From Eublepharis macularius (Eukaryota > Chordata > Lepidosauria > Squamata > Eublepharidae): a stretch of DNA of 64,000 nucleotides. The DNA lies in the NCBI RefSeq assembly GCF_028583425.1, contig NC_072792.1, positions 158,912,676-158,976,675 on the forward strand, in the 5' to 3' direction. This document shows positions 1-11,954 of this stretch, piece after piece. The first letter of the stretch is position 1. The number at the start of each line of letters is the position of its first letter. The notes beneath the pieces are model-generated. The model made no database searches. It worked only from the letters and a program-made list of their open reading frames with translations, and was not told the origin of the DNA. A program made the position numbers and the translations under genes.

Positions 1-2395
1 CTTTTAGATCTTACAGCAGCATTTGACATGGTCAATCATAATCTTCTTACCCACTGCCTTGCCGATGTGGGGATTCGTGGAACAGCCCTGCAATGGCTGA
101 ACTCCTTCCTTCACAATCTAGGACAGAGGGTGGCACTCAGGGAACAGATGTCTGCTTACCATTCTTTGGTATGTGGCATCCCTCAGGGGGCGATTCTTTC
201 CCCAATGCTATTTAACATCTATATGCGCCCCCTTGCCCGGTTAGCCCGCAGCTTTGGGCTAGGTTGTCACTGGTATGCGGATGACACTCAGCTCTATCTG
301 CTGATGGATGGTGTTATGACCTTTACTTTCTTTAGGGTACATTTTTCTTTTAATCTATCCCTTAACTCTCTGGGTAGTCTGCTGCCACCAGGAATATTTT
401 ATTCCAAGATATTTTATTTAAATTTTCCCTTTGGTAACGTTCCTAAGCTTAAGGTCCTTCGTGGTTCTATGTGGCCCTGAAGATAGGAATGGGATATAGC
501 AATGATAGCTACACTGGGATATAGCAAAACAAAAATAAACTTTTATTTAGTCGAGAAGCATATCGGTTTCATAAACGTAGTTCTCAGTTCTTAAAGTTAC
601 TTCATTTACTCTCATTCACACAGCTGGCCTCTCTTTCCCTGACTGAGTGTCCTTTCACAAACATGCTCAGTTCAGGTTCCGCACAGGTTATATTTCTCTC
701 ATAAACACTTCAACATATTCAGGCAGCACACAGCTAGCCTGCTTTCTTCTGACTAAAACTTTTCTCTCTACTCTCAGTCTCAAACTGCATTCACTCCACC
801 CACCCTCTCAGTCCTCAACCAATCATATTGTCAGAAACTGTTTTAACCTAAGTAATGCCATATTTAATCGTGTAGTGTTTAGACTTCTTTCCCTCCAGGC
901 AACACCTGCAAGGAGCCGATTCCATGGGAAAGGATCCTGTCTTATCTGCTGTTTCGACCTTGGCCAACTCAGCGCACCTCTGAGAAGTTTTGCTGTATGA
1001 ACTCGGGGGGGAGGCTGGGCTCCGGGAGTGTGAAATGTAACAACCTTTACTCTATGATTCATTCCTAGCAATGCTTTGCTTGGCCAGGATCTCTAATCGT
1101 GGAATATGCACATCTGGGCTTGAATGCTGTCTTTCACAATAAACCTTTTGAAATCAAAAGACCTCGTCTTCTTGCAGAAGGGAGTGAAACAGACTATCAA
1201 GTCTGGAATGCCATAGCCTGACACATCACTCACTCATCCATCTCCTTCACCCCCCACTCTTCACCTATCTCATCAAGCATTTAAAGATACATGCACACAT
1301 TTACTTGGAATCATTACAGATGGCCAGTCCGATCTTGCTTTGGATTCCTTGGTCAAGGGTCTTGAGGCTGTGATGGTATGGTTACATCAGAGTCACCTGA
1401 AATTGAATCCCCTGAAGACAGAGGTTTTGTGTCTGGATCATGGGGCAATCGAGCTGTGAACTGGCTCCCAGCCATTGATGGGGTACAATTGAAACCTTCC
1501 CTGATGGTGAGGAGTCTGGGTGTGACCTTGGATGCTACACTTTCAATGGAGGCCCAGGTCATGACTGTTGCCAGGTCTGCCTTTTTTCATCTTCGACAGG
1601 GCAGGCAACTGGCGCCCTATCTTTCACCACAGGACCTGGCCACAGTAATCCATGCAACGGTCACCTCCAGGCTAGACTACTGCAACTCACTCTATCCTGG
1701 ACTGCCCTTGGGCCTGACCTGGAAGTTACAGCTGATCCAGAATGCAGTGGCACGCATCCTTACCGGAACGCCCATCCAAGTGCACATTCCTCATGTGCTG
1801 TGCCAGCTTCACTGGCTTCCAGTGGAGTTCCAGATCTGGTTCAAGGTGTTAACCTTGGTATTTAAAGCCCTTCATGGACTGGGACCTCCATACCTGTGGG
1901 ACTGCCTCTTCCATTACGTCCCCTGCAGGGTGTTGCGCTCTGTAGACAAGCAACTCCTGGTGGTCCCTGGCCCAAAGGACATCCATCTGGCCTCAACCAG
2001 GGCGAGGGCTTTTTCTGCCCTGGCCCTGGCCTGGTGGAATGCTCTCCCCGCTGGAGATCTGGGCCCTGTGGAACCTGTTACAGTTTTGCAGGGCTTGTAA
2101 AACAGAGATGTTCTGCTGGGCCTTTGGCTGAGTGCCAGCGAGTGTCCTTCTTCTTCCATCTAAGACCACCATTTCTTCCGGAGCTGCCCTCAGCCATCTG
2201 CCATGCTTGTATACGGACTCCCAATATTTGTTTAAATAGCCTGCTCCTGGGCTATTTTAATCATTTTTAAAAAAAATATTATTGATTTTATGTTTCTGTG
2301 ATTTTAATGTTTTTTTTAATGTTGTTAGCCACCCTTAGCCCATCTGTGGGGAGGGAAGGGTATACATCAAATAAATAAATAAATAAAAAGTTACG
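1..2395 (+). mobile_element. L2-type LINE copy (RT to 3' end), split by a solo LTR
   Basis: The first bases translate as LLDLTAAFDMVNH, the LINE reverse transcriptase motif holding the first catalytic aspartate. YADDTQLYL follows near 273-300. The copy breaks at 311 and resumes at 1319. The C-terminal part (about 1370-2100) has the L2-family block beginning LDYCNSLYPGLP, then HWLPVEFQIWFK and LGPPYLWDC. It ends in the usual short 3' tail with an AAAT microsatellite near 2370-2390. The reading frame has shifted between the halves and stops at 2100, so this is a dead copy. Its 5' end lies outside the window. Confidence 0.9.
312..1318 (+). mobile_element. Solo LTR inserted in the L2 copy
   Basis: A 1007-bp block begins TGTTATGA and ends TCATTACA, so it has TG...CA ends with a short inverted repeat. 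It is flanked by the 5-bp direct repeat GATGG (307-311 and 1319-1323). Removing it and one repeat rejoins the L2 sequence. AATAAA lies near 1139, about 180 bp from the end, as expected for the R region of an LTR. No internal coding part or second LTR is present. The 5-bp duplication fits an LTR retrotransposon or endogenous retrovirus; the class cannot be decided. Confidence 0.75.
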
Positions 2396-2545
2396 GTGAG
2401 CTTTCAAGCTGCTTGATGTCTGTGGACAGGACCATTTAGGGGGTGCTCAATAGGTTTTCTCAGCTGCATTTTTTTCAAGAAAGTAATCTGTATAAAACTG
2501 TGCCCCTCTTGAGGTCTGTGCCTAAGGCGGCTGCCTAGTTGGTCT

Positions 2546-3530
2546 AATGGTAGCACCAGCCCTGTCTATAGTTATGGCAAACAGAAATGGGGAAAGGGGA
2601 CAGCCTTGTCTAGTTCCCCTTGCTATATGGATATCTATCGAAAGTACATTGTTAGTCCTAACTGTAGCTTTTGGAGAAAGATAAAGAGCATTAATGGCAT
2701 TTTAGAATTGGTCGCCAAAACCCATTTTTTGAAGTAAATGTTTTAGATATGGTATTTCCACTTAATCAAATGCCTTCTCTATATCAAAGGCCAGAAGTAA
2801 TGCATGGGTTTTGTATGCTTCACAGAAATAATTATAGTTAAAGTGTTACGTGTATTGTCAAAAAATTCTTTATTGGCATAAAGCCAGTCTGGTCAAGGTG
2901 AATGTAGTTGGTTATTTAAATTTAGACAATGTTTTGGCAAATATGTTTGTAAAGATCTTTTGGTCTTGATTCAGTAAGGGTATTGGTTGAGAAGATTTAG
3001 TATTTGTAATATCATTGTCCTTTTTTGGAGTAACTACTATTTCAGCCTCTGATCAAGATAGAGGGATGCTACCTCCTATCATAACAGAGTTGCATGTGGC
3101 AGTTAGTGGAGTTGAAAGTAGGTGCATGTATTTTTTTGTAAAAATTTGGCAGGGAATCCATCCCAGTCTGAAGCTTAATTATTTTTTCCAAGGATTTGAT
3201 AGTGACTGTAACATCTTCTGTTGTGATTGGTTGGTCCAGATATTGTTTATGCTCTTGTGAGTTTTTTTCCAAATAATTTCCTGTGATGATAAATAATTTA
3301 AAATATGATTAGTGTCAGGATTGTCTGATGTACAAAAGGTTTGGTAGTATTCAGCAAATACATCGGCTAATTTTACAGAATTAGTTTGAGTTTTTCCTGG
3401 GTGCCTTTAATAGCTTGTATAGAATGTGAGGAGGTTTTTTCCTTTAATTTTCAAGCAAGTAAGTTTATAGATTGGGTGGCCTTTTTTTGTTTGTCTTCTA
3501 GTTTTCTTATTCTAGATATCATTTCATTTC
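2546..3530 (-). mobile_element. Old L1 LINE fragment (ORF2 RT region)
   Basis: On the minus strand the stretch near 2570-2614 reads RQGCPLSPFLFAITI, the L1 reverse transcriptase block downstream of the catalytic loop. More L1-like antisense sequence continues to 3530, where a younger L1 interrupts it. The flank after 5775 continues the same L1. Frames are broken throughout. Confidence 0.75.
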
Positions 3531-5760
3531 TTTTTTTTTAAAGAATTTTTATTGGATTAGAATATATAATCATTCAGTACAATCATTATCCCTTTATATA
3601 TATCAACTTCTAACCCCTTCCCTTTCCTCCCCCCTTTTATTTGACTTCCAACAGTTTTCCAACCCCTTACCCATCTTAATTCTTACTCACTTAATACTTC
3701 ATATACTCTATTAAACATACACTTAAACTCTCTTCTAAGCTTATTATTTTATAACACAAAATTACCTTTAACCACTCCTTAACTTATTCTTAACATCTAT
3801 ATAATCCTTTGCTAGCATATATTAAAAGTCTTAATATTGATAATACAACATTTTATCCATTTCCTATTCCTTTACTTAATCTCTATACTGTCCCCAATAT
3901 AAGTCAATCAATTTAACTTATATTCTATATATTTCTTTTAACCTTTCTTATTCTCAATATATTTTAAATGTATAAAATATCTATTATACTAAAAACATAA
4001 TCACAAGAAAATACCTAGCTAGCATGTTCTTATAATAACACATCTATTATTCAATGCTATATATAATATTAAGATTATTATCTAACCCCTAGTAATAGCT
4101 TAGGTTAATAATTAACTTTTCCCTTTCCCGGTAAAGTCACTTCTCTCTTCTTTTGTTACATTTCAGTAATTCTCAAATTGCCACAGTTCACCTTTCACAT
4201 CCCATTTTTTTTCCAAATATTGTTTCAATTTCTCCCAGTCTGCATTAAATAGTCCTGGATCAAGATCCTTAAGTTTCCTTGTCATTTTGTCCATCTCGGC
4301 CATGTACAGCAATTTATAAATCCAATCTTCAATAGTTGGTACTTGTTGTATTTTCCATTTCTGCGTGTATAAAAGTCTAGCCGCTGTTGTCATATAAAAT
4401 AATAATGTTCTATATTGCGCTGGAACATCCTCCACTCCCAAATTCAGTAGCAGCAATTCTGGGTTTTTATTAACTTGAAATTGTAAAATCTCATTAATTG
4501 CTTCTGTTATTCCTTCCCAGTATTGCTTAGCTACCTCACAAGTCCACCACATGTGATACAAAGATCCTTCATGTTTTTTAGATTTCCAGCATTTATTCGA
4601 CACATTAGTATTTCCCAGCGCAATTTTCTTTGGTGTCAGATACCAACGGTAAATCATTTTATAGACATTCTCCTTAATGTTTGTACATGTCATAATCTTC
4701 AAAGTCGTTTTCCACAGGTATTCCCACGCCTCCATTGTTATCTCTTTATGAAAGTTTACTGCCCACTTCACCATTTGGACTTTAACTGTTTCATCTTCTG
4801 TAAACCACTTCAAAAGTACTTTGTAAATCTTAGAGATTTCCTTTTTACCCTCTTGAAAAATTACCTCTTCTAATTCTGAATTCTCCATTCTTATTCCTCA
4901 TTTCACACAGTCCGAATTATTAGGATCTCTAATCTGTCTATATTGGAACCAATCATAACTTGGAGACAACTCCTCTTGCGTCTTTATTCTTAATTTAAAG
5001 AATTCTAATCGTGTTATCTCCTTGTACGTTAAACACTGTTGCTCATTTTCAACAGTTCTTGGATCTATTACTTCATATGGAACCACCCATGGATTCCGTC
5101 TTGCAGGTAATTTTTATACTTCTTCCAAATTGTGAAAAGGCTTCTCCGAATGTAGTGGTGTAAAAACATAGAGTCTGCTTTTATTTTATCATACCACAAG
5201 TATGCATGCCATCCAAATGTTTTTTATGTCCCTCCAAAGCCAGTAATTTGCGATTCTTCAGCATCATCCATTCTTTTAACCACACGAGACATATTGCTTC
5301 ATGGTATAATCTTAAATTGGGCAGCTGCATTCCACCTCTCTCTTTAGCATCCTGTAAAACTTTCATCTTCACCCGAGGCTTCTTGCCTGCCCACACAAAG
5401 TCCGATATTTTCCTGTGCTATTTTTCAAATTGTTTAGCGTCTTGGATAATTGGTATTGTTTGTAACAGGAACATCACTCTCGGCAATACATTCATCTTTA
5501 CTGCTGCGATTCTTCCCAGCCATGACAAGTTCAACCTATTCCATTTAATCAAATCTTTCTCTATTTGAGTCCACAGCTTCTCATAATTATTCTTAAATAA
5601 ATCTATGTTCTTCGCAGTTAGTTCAATTCCCAAATATTTTACCTTGTTAGTTACTTCGCAATCTGTTATTTCCATTAGTTCCTGTTGTCTCTGTTTAGTC
5701 ATATTTTTACATAATATCTCTGACTTCTTTTTATTTACATAGAATCCGGCCAGATCTCCG
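3531..5760 (-). mobile_element. 5'-truncated L1 LINE nested in an older L1
   Basis: The insertion is 2230 bp and is flanked by the 15-bp direct repeat ATATCATTTCATTTC (3516-3530 and 5761-5775). Its minus-strand 3' end is the T-run at 3531, i.e. a poly(A) tail, followed by an AT-rich 3' UTR to about 4160. It is truncated at the 5' end within ORF2. A tail, 5' truncation and a duplication of this size are the signature of target-primed reverse transcription. Confidence 0.88.
4163..5702 (-). pseudogene. L1 ORF2 C-terminal remnant
   Basis: Four minus-strand pieces (5418-5702, 5181-5396, 4898-5086, 4163-4888) together give the end of an L1 ORF2 protein. The first piece has KYLGIELT and LSWLGRIAAVKMNVLPR, typical of the post-RT region. 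The last piece, 241 aa, has IYRWYLTPKK and then CWKSKKHEGSLYHMWWTC, the C-terminal cysteine motif of L1. Frameshifts or stops separate the pieces, so it is not translatable as one protein. The natural stop is near 4163, followed by the 3' UTR. Confidence 0.85.
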
Positions 5761-5775
5761 ATATCATTTCATTTC

Positions 5776-5900
5776 TAATGTTTTCTTTTTGTTCTTCATG
5801 ACAGGAGGCAATGGAGATTAATTTCCCTCTAAGTACCACTTCCATAGCATCCTACACGTGGATTTGAGGAATGCCACATAGTTTATTTGTTTCTATTGTT
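5776..5900 (-). mobile_element. Continuation of the older L1 fragment
   Basis: After the right-hand copy of the target duplication the antisense L1 sequence interrupted at 3530 resumes. Its outer limit near 5900 is uncertain. Confidence 0.5.
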
Positions 5901-6626
5901 TAATTTCTAAAGAGACTTCAGAAGAAATTTATTTGTTAAATAAAAGTGATTTATTTAGTTTCCAATTTGTTTGATGTCATTTATTCTCAGTGTACATTCT
6001 GTCCAAGCATAGTCTGTCCACAACTTGTCACCAATCCTTGATGTAAAGAGTTTGACTAATTAATTTAGGAGATAAGAATATGTCATTTAAATATGTAATT
6101 TAGAAGATAAGAATATGTAATCAATCCTTGTGTATATATTGTGGATAGAAGAGAAGTATGTATAGTCTGTTACCAGTGGGTTTTGAAGATGTCACTAGAT
6201 CAATAGATAAAGCCTAAGAGCCATTAATTGAACTTAGCAGCTTAGTAACTGTATTGTTAATTTTAATTGCTTTGACACGATAGGCAGTAAAATTTAAATG
6301 GTCATTCCGAGAGGAGTGATACAAATGTTTACTGCTGACACGTTGATTTACCCATGCTGAACGAAAGCAGAATTGAAAGTCAAGAGAATCAAGAGCACTC
6401 TGCATGAAGACAGCTTGCCAGGTTGTTTTGATCTACAAGCAGCTCTCCACACTGAAAGCAGTGAAAGCAGTTTTCTCAGTAATCATGCTTTGCTGTATTA
6501 TCTAATACAATTTTTAAAGTTTGTATATGTACACTCACACATTATGCAATGCATTTATATTTTGTATCACTTTCATATTTATCAAAATACTTAATTTCAC
6601 AGGTCAAGGGATGGTGTCATGGAAAT
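5901..6626. other. AT-rich intergenic sequence, nothing recognised
   Basis: No coding or repeat signature could be recognised. A short local duplication around AAGATAAGAATATGT lies at about 6070-6120. Confidence 0.5.
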
Positions 6627-6825
6627 ATAAATAATAATAATAACTGTGCTTATACCGCTCTTCTACACATATGTGTGCTCACCCAGAGCAGTGAACAAGT
6701 TAGTGTTATTCTTATCCCCACAATGGAGCTGGGGCTGAGAGGAGTGGCTGACCCAAGGCCACCTACTGAGGTCATGTCAGTAGTGGGATTCAAACCAGTA
6801 GACTGCTGATTATGGTTTAGAACAC
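6627..6825 (-). mobile_element. tRNA-derived SINE (Sauria-type), minus strand
   Basis: An AAT-repeat tail at 6630-6640 is followed by antisense blocks shared with other copies here: ATACCGCTCTTCT, CAGAGCAGTGAACAAG, TTATCCCCACAATGGAGCTG and GGATTCAAACCAGTAGACTG. The tail at the left end shows minus orientation. The copy is diverged. Confidence 0.7.
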
Positions 6826-7846
6826 ATACTTAGTGAAACATATGCATTCTAAATAACGCTGTATGAACTTCACTGTAGTTCTTTTTCTAGTATGGTGTAT
6901 AACTGGTGCTTCTTTATCTTTGACAGCCAATTAAAAATAGTGAACAGTATCAGATACATGTTCTGTAATTGTTAGCAGAGACCAAGGATGATCTGGTCAT
7001 GTAACTTTTCTTGTCACTTTTACTATCCATATCTCTTATCTTACAGCTGGGCATAGTGGTACTTTTGGCTAGGTAAAATGTCACATGATTGGAAATAGTA
7101 AAAAAGAATTAAATTATGATTGGTTTGATATTTATCTTTGTTATCATATGAAAAGATCTTAGATTTCTGCATAAGATAATATATAAAAATGGTAATCCAA
7201 ATAGCAGATCAGGGTTTTGGCCAAAAGAAATCTCATGAAGATCTAGGCAGGAAACTCACCCTTGTAATATGTGCTACGGTAACTTGAATGCATTTCATCG
7301 TTAATCTGACTGAGTTGGATTTCATTAAGAAATGTTAGGAAACTTAATTCTTGTTGCGTTCATCTGTTCTATTTTTCTATGTTTTATTTAAATAAACATT
7401 TATATTTTGATACCTCACGTAATGAAAACGACTAGCGTTTGTTAATGAAAGAAGCCATTAAACTCTTAGGAGGAGTCTGTCTCCTGGTTGGGAGAGTGCA
7501 ACAAAAACATACATCCTGTTTATTTTGTACTGAAAAGCAGTTTCTCTAAAACAGAGAAACATGTTTTCAGTTCTCACTTGAAGGTTTCAAGCTGCTCAGG
7601 ATTTAAGATAAAACCTTCAACCCATCTCTACCGAGTGTTTAATACTTTTTACTTAATGTTTAAAAGTTATGTTTAATATTTATGCCTAATATGATTATAA
7701 AAGCAATACTGTTTGAATTGTCTATAAACTTATTTGAGTTGGATTGTTAGTAAAATTACAATTTTATGAAATTTTTACCATTTTATAACATTACAACTTT
7801 GTACCAAAAAAGTTTTGCATGTAGAAGAGGTTGCCAAAAATAAAAT
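6826..7846. other. AT-rich sequence, nothing recognised
   Basis: No coding, RNA or repeat signature was recognised in this kilobase up to the tandem arrays. Confidence 0.5.
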
Positions 7847-7966
7847 TTGCCCCCTTGCCCCCTTGCCCCCTTGCCCCCTTGCCCCCTTGCCCCCTTGCCC
7901 CCTTGCCCCCTTGCCCCCTTGCCCCCTTGCCCCCTTGCCCCCTTGCCCCCTTGCCCCCTTGCCCCC
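7847..7966. repeat. Minisatellite, (TTGCCCCC) x 15
   Basis: Fifteen uninterrupted copies of an 8-bp unit (120 bp), without a visible mismatch. It begins directly after AAAAATAAAAT and stops at the first base of the next array. Confidence 0.97.
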
Positions 7967-8095
7967 GACGAAGACGAAGACGAAGACGAAGACGAAGACG
8001 AAGACGAAGACGAAGACGAAGACGAAGACGAAGACGAAGACGAAGACGAAGACGAAGACGAAGACGAAGACGAAGACGAAGACGAAGACGAAGAC
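7967..8095. repeat. Hexanucleotide repeat, (GACGAA) x 21
   Basis: Twenty-one copies of GACGAA plus GAC, 129 bp, with no visible interruption. Every + frame gives a one- or two-residue repeat: Asp-Glu, Thr-Lys or all Arg. One minus frame is all serine. It abuts the neighbouring arrays without spacer. Confidence 0.97.
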
Positions 8096-8562
8096 AGCCG
8101 GGCCCCCGGGGGTCGCGGCTGCGCCGCTCCCCCCGACGCCCGCCTCCGGCGGGCCGGGGGCCCCCGGGGGTCGCGGCTGCGCCGCTCCCCCCCGACGCCC
8201 GCCTCCGGCGGGCCGGGGCCCCCCGGGGGTCGCGGCTGCGCCGCTCCCCCCGACGCCCGCCTCCGGCGGGCCGGGGGCCCCCGGGGGTCGCGGCTGCGCC
8301 GCTCCCCCCGACGCCCGCCTCCGGCGGGCCGGGGGCCCCCGGGGGTCGCGGCTGCGCCGCTCCCCCCGACGCCCGCCTCCGGCGGGCCGGGGGCCCCCGG
8401 GGGTCGCGGCTGCGCCGCTCCCCCCGACGCCCGCCTCCGGCGGGCCGGGGGCCCCCGGGGGTCGCGGCTGCGCCGCTCCCCCCGACGCCCGCCTCCGGCG
8501 GGCCGGGGGCCCCCGGGGGTCGCGGCTGCGCCGCTCCCCCCCGACGCCCCCCGCCCCGCCTC
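8096..8562. repeat. GC-rich 58-bp minisatellite, 8 copies
   Basis: The landmark GGTCGCGGCT occurs at 8111, 8169, 8228, 8286, 8344, 8402, 8460 and 8518, giving a 58-bp period with one 59-bp step caused by an extra C. The unit is about 90% GC with about 11 CpGs and contains self-complementary pieces such as GGGGGCCCCC. Copies are nearly identical. Long open frames cross the array on both strands only because stop codons are absent from the unit. Confidence 0.96.
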
Positions 8563-9655
8563 CGGCTTCAGCTTCATTTGAAATGCTGTAATTTTATAGA
8601 AGCTGCCATTTTGTTCCTGGCTCTGCCTGTCAGGACACCATTTTGTGCCTGGTAGCTCCTGGGTCTTTTGAAAAAGTAATCCAAAAAACATAAAAGTCTC
8701 CCCCTCCCCTCTCTGTAAAGTGCCATACATACAGATGGCACTATAAAGAATTACTTTTGGTTAGTGGAGAAGAATGTGAAAAGTACTTTCTGAATCAATG
8801 GAAGAATGAAACATTGTTCTCAGAAGGTGGAACATTATAATCGTCACACCACTAGAGAATGTTACTGAACTGAAATGGAGTGTGTTCTCTATTTAGTGTA
8901 TGGGACAAGGTAAGCACTTTTTAGGTGAATGTCAAGAATCTTTGTCTTCCGTTATCGGTTTGCTTTGCAAGAGTGGTACTCACTGTGCAGTTCAACATAG
9001 ATGAGATTCAAGAGATAATGATGAACAGTTTCTGAGCAATGAAGTCAAAGGATATATTGCCAAAGGCTTGAAATCTGATCTATCTCCTAATTGAGCTGAA
9101 ATTCAGTTGTTTTGCACCAGACTGTCTTTTGTTTCTGAGTGAAATTGTAACAGAACACAGGAGCATCTATAATTTATTTTATTTTACTCTAAATAAACAT
9201 TCTTCAAATCTTGAATTTGAAAAGGCTAAAGCTGACCCAATAAAAGATGTCCAACCCCCCCCCCCCCATATTTACTTACTAGGGACTGCTTGCTCCTCTA
9301 ACTAATGCTGTAGCTTGCTGCACTGATGTTTAACAGTAGTTTGAATCCGATTCCTGAGTGAGCCATTCTTCCTCTTGCTAAAAGACTTGCAGCATTACCT
9401 GATGAAGAGCCATAGAGAGAATGATCAGCTTTTGTTGGAGAGCTGTAGGCAAAAGTAGATTTATAACGAATGTTATACCCTGTCTTTTCTCTCCAGTGGG
9501 GACAAAGGCCCTTACAGTATTCTTCTCACAGTATCACAGTATAGTATCTGTAAGTATGGAATATATGTAATGTAATGATTATTAAGTATGGAACAACTGA
9601 TGAATTTATGTTTGTAATAGAAAGCACGCTCCTGAAGAAGTAGGCACAAAATCTG
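8563..9655. other. Intergenic sequence with a C-run, nothing recognised
   Basis: The first 150 bp contain two related phrases, GCCATTTTGTTCCTGG and ACCATTTTGTGCCTGG, possibly an unidentified repeat. A pure C-run lies at about 9254-9267. No coding signature was seen. Confidence 0.5.
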
Positions 9656-9659
9656 ATGT

Positions 9660-9848
9660 TCGTAGCCGGCCCCAGATTGAGCGTGACGGAGGGTTCTTTC
9701 TAGCTGCCTGCAGAGGGGCCATGTGATGACATCACTTCCCGGAAATGACATCATCATGCTTGCAGGAGTGAGCGCACGCGCACTCTCCCCAGGTAAGTGC
9801 CAGGCCCCAATTCCCCGCTAGGAGGTTCAAGGCACCTGGCAACCCTAC
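9660..9848. mobile_element. Short nonautonomous DNA element (ATGACATCACTTCC family)
   Basis: It shares GTGATGACATCACTTCC plus GACATCATCATG with 13145-13180, and the right-hand end CACCTGGCAACCCTA with the hAT-type elements of this window. Boundaries are approximate. Confidence 0.5.
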
Positions 9849-9929
9849 TCTTCTAGTATATGCAGGCTCAAAACATAATGACTGAAAAAGGCTTCAGTAA
9901 ATTTCTAATCCTATTGCGTATACTCTGTG

Positions 9930-10078
9930 TCACAGCTTCTAGGAGCTCTCTCAGCCCCACCCACCTCAAAAGGTGTTTGTTGTGGAGATAATAATGACAT
10001 ACTTGTAAACTGCTCTGAGCGGGCATTAAGTTGTCCTGAATGGCTGTATATAAATCAAATGTTGTTGTTGTTGTTGGA
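9930..10078 (+). mobile_element. Sauria-type SINE, 3' part
   Basis: It contains the conserved SINE body TCTCTCAGCCCCACCCACCTC and the tail GGGCATTAAGTTGTCCTGAA, then TATATAAATC and a GTT repeat. The tRNA-like head is missing. Confidence 0.8.
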
Positions 10079-11954
10079 AGCAAAAATGTTAAAGTTCAAT
10101 CAATCAAATCTGATCTACAAAATTTTTTTGCAAGTGGGAAGATGAAAACCTTTTATCGAAAAGAGTTACTGAGATAATTGTTTTTAATCTCCAAATCTGA
10201 ATGTCCATGTTCTTATGTGAGAATTAGCTCATGAATGATGCCATCTGTCCCACCCACCCCACCATGCCCAAATGCAGGAACAAATTAGGGGTATGGCTGA
10301 GGCACATCTGTAACTATGGGACATAGCAAACAACCTGTGAGAGCCAAAGAGTTTTGCCCTCTGCTCTCTCTACCCAGTCATGACTCCTCACCCAGCCAAA
10401 ACTAGGGCATCTTTGAATTGTAAATGAAATAAGAAAGAAATGTTTTATTTTGAAGTTCTGTCCAGTAATTTCATTAGACTCTGCAGTGCTTATTGTTTTG
10501 ACCCTTGAAAATAAAGACTTAGATTTTGGCATGGTCTTGAAGGCAACAGCTGTCTCCATGCACATGTGGGTAAACAACATTGTGCTGTGTGAGATGGAGG
10601 CTCAATTACATTCCAGCATTGACCTTTGCTGTATGTCATGCATCGTTTTGCTCAACATTCTCTGTGTGTTGTGGCTTGCTCTATTAATCCTCTGTAGCTC
10701 CAACAGTTCATACTATACAACCCCATCTGGATTAAAAAAAATTGTGTGTGTGAAAATCTTCTGGTGTCTGCATTCCATTTTTGATGATGAAAGCACAGCC
10801 TGTTTTTATTCTCTTAAGATTTTATTTCCTCCCCCCCTCAGTGTGAGGGTAGGAGAAAGATTCCATAGGCATATGCTAAGATAATTGTTAGGGAAAAGTG
10901 GAAGGCATAATTAGAAAGTTATAGGCATGGCAAGCAGAATGTGGTTAATCTGGTAATTGGGATCACAAATAGGTCAAGTGAGGGTCTGTTGAGATATCAT
11001 GAAGTTACAGTTGTTCAAGGAAGCTGGGAAGCTACCAAAGATGATCCCCCTAAGCATTCACGGGTGGCCACTCATAAAAGGTAACAACCGTTGTAGTAGG
11101 ATTATACAAATGGCACTATAAAACTCTGCAGGGTTAGCTACTATGTTGTAGAGATCTCTAGTTTGTGAGTCATTTTGTTTGCTGTTCTGTGCCTCAATAC
11201 ACAGGTACCTGCTTTGCCCACCATCAGGTCACAAACACCCTCACCCTACATGAAAAAGGAAAGGGTTCTGTGTTGCTCCCCTTCTTTCACTTTGCTCTGT
11301 ATCTCAATATATCTTGTATGTATAGGCAAAAAGTTGGGCCCTTGCCTTGAGGAGCTTACAATCTAAAATTTCATCCGTGAAGTTGACAAAAGAGAAAGGA
11401 GGAAATAGAGAAAAGAGGCATAGCTAAAAAGGGGAAAATATGTGCAAGATTTACTTCAGCTTAATTTCATTTAAATTAAATTAAGGATATTAAACCAAAA
11501 GTATAATGGGAAAATGGATGAGATACCATAGCTGTGGGGCTGGGGGAGTGGGGGGGGGAGTATCTTTAAAGCAATACCATGACAATGATGGCACACTTTC
11601 ACTCTGATGGCATTTTTGGCACATTTTCTCCCAAGCCACCCTACCAAGCTGTGGTGGGAATTGGGGGCTGCTGCTAGGACAGTCCTAGCCTATCCTTCCA
11701 CTCTTCTCTACTTGGCAGGAAATAAACATGGCTAGATCAGACACAGCATGAGTGCAGCAAGGGCTCTCAAACTTGATTTCTCTTAATATGTTAATAAAAA
11801 TATTACTTAAAAAAAAAAACTTGATTTCTCCCCAGACCAGGGCTGAAGGGGGAGAAGGTTCAAGTGGGAGAAAGAAGCAACAAGGCTACAGTGCGGGGGG
11901 GCAGATCTTCAACAGACCAGGCAGGTTGTCCCCTATCTTTTGAACTACAGTGAT
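10079..11954. other. Intergenic sequence, nothing recognised
   Basis: Several unrelated ORFs up to 144 aa occur, with no domain, codon bias or splice context that suggests a gene. A G-run lies near 11552. Confidence 0.45.

Noticed and set aside
8096..8562. CRISPR-like array
   Set aside because: The repeats are directly adjacent without spacers and the genome is clearly eukaryotic.
7783..8730. Open frames of 244-315 aa on both strands through the tandem arrays
   Set aside because: Every frame is open because the repeat units lack stop codons. The products are low-complexity and flanked by ordinary noncoding DNA.
10450..10884. 144-aa ORF
   Set aside because: No domain, no splice context, and composition like translated noncoding DNA.
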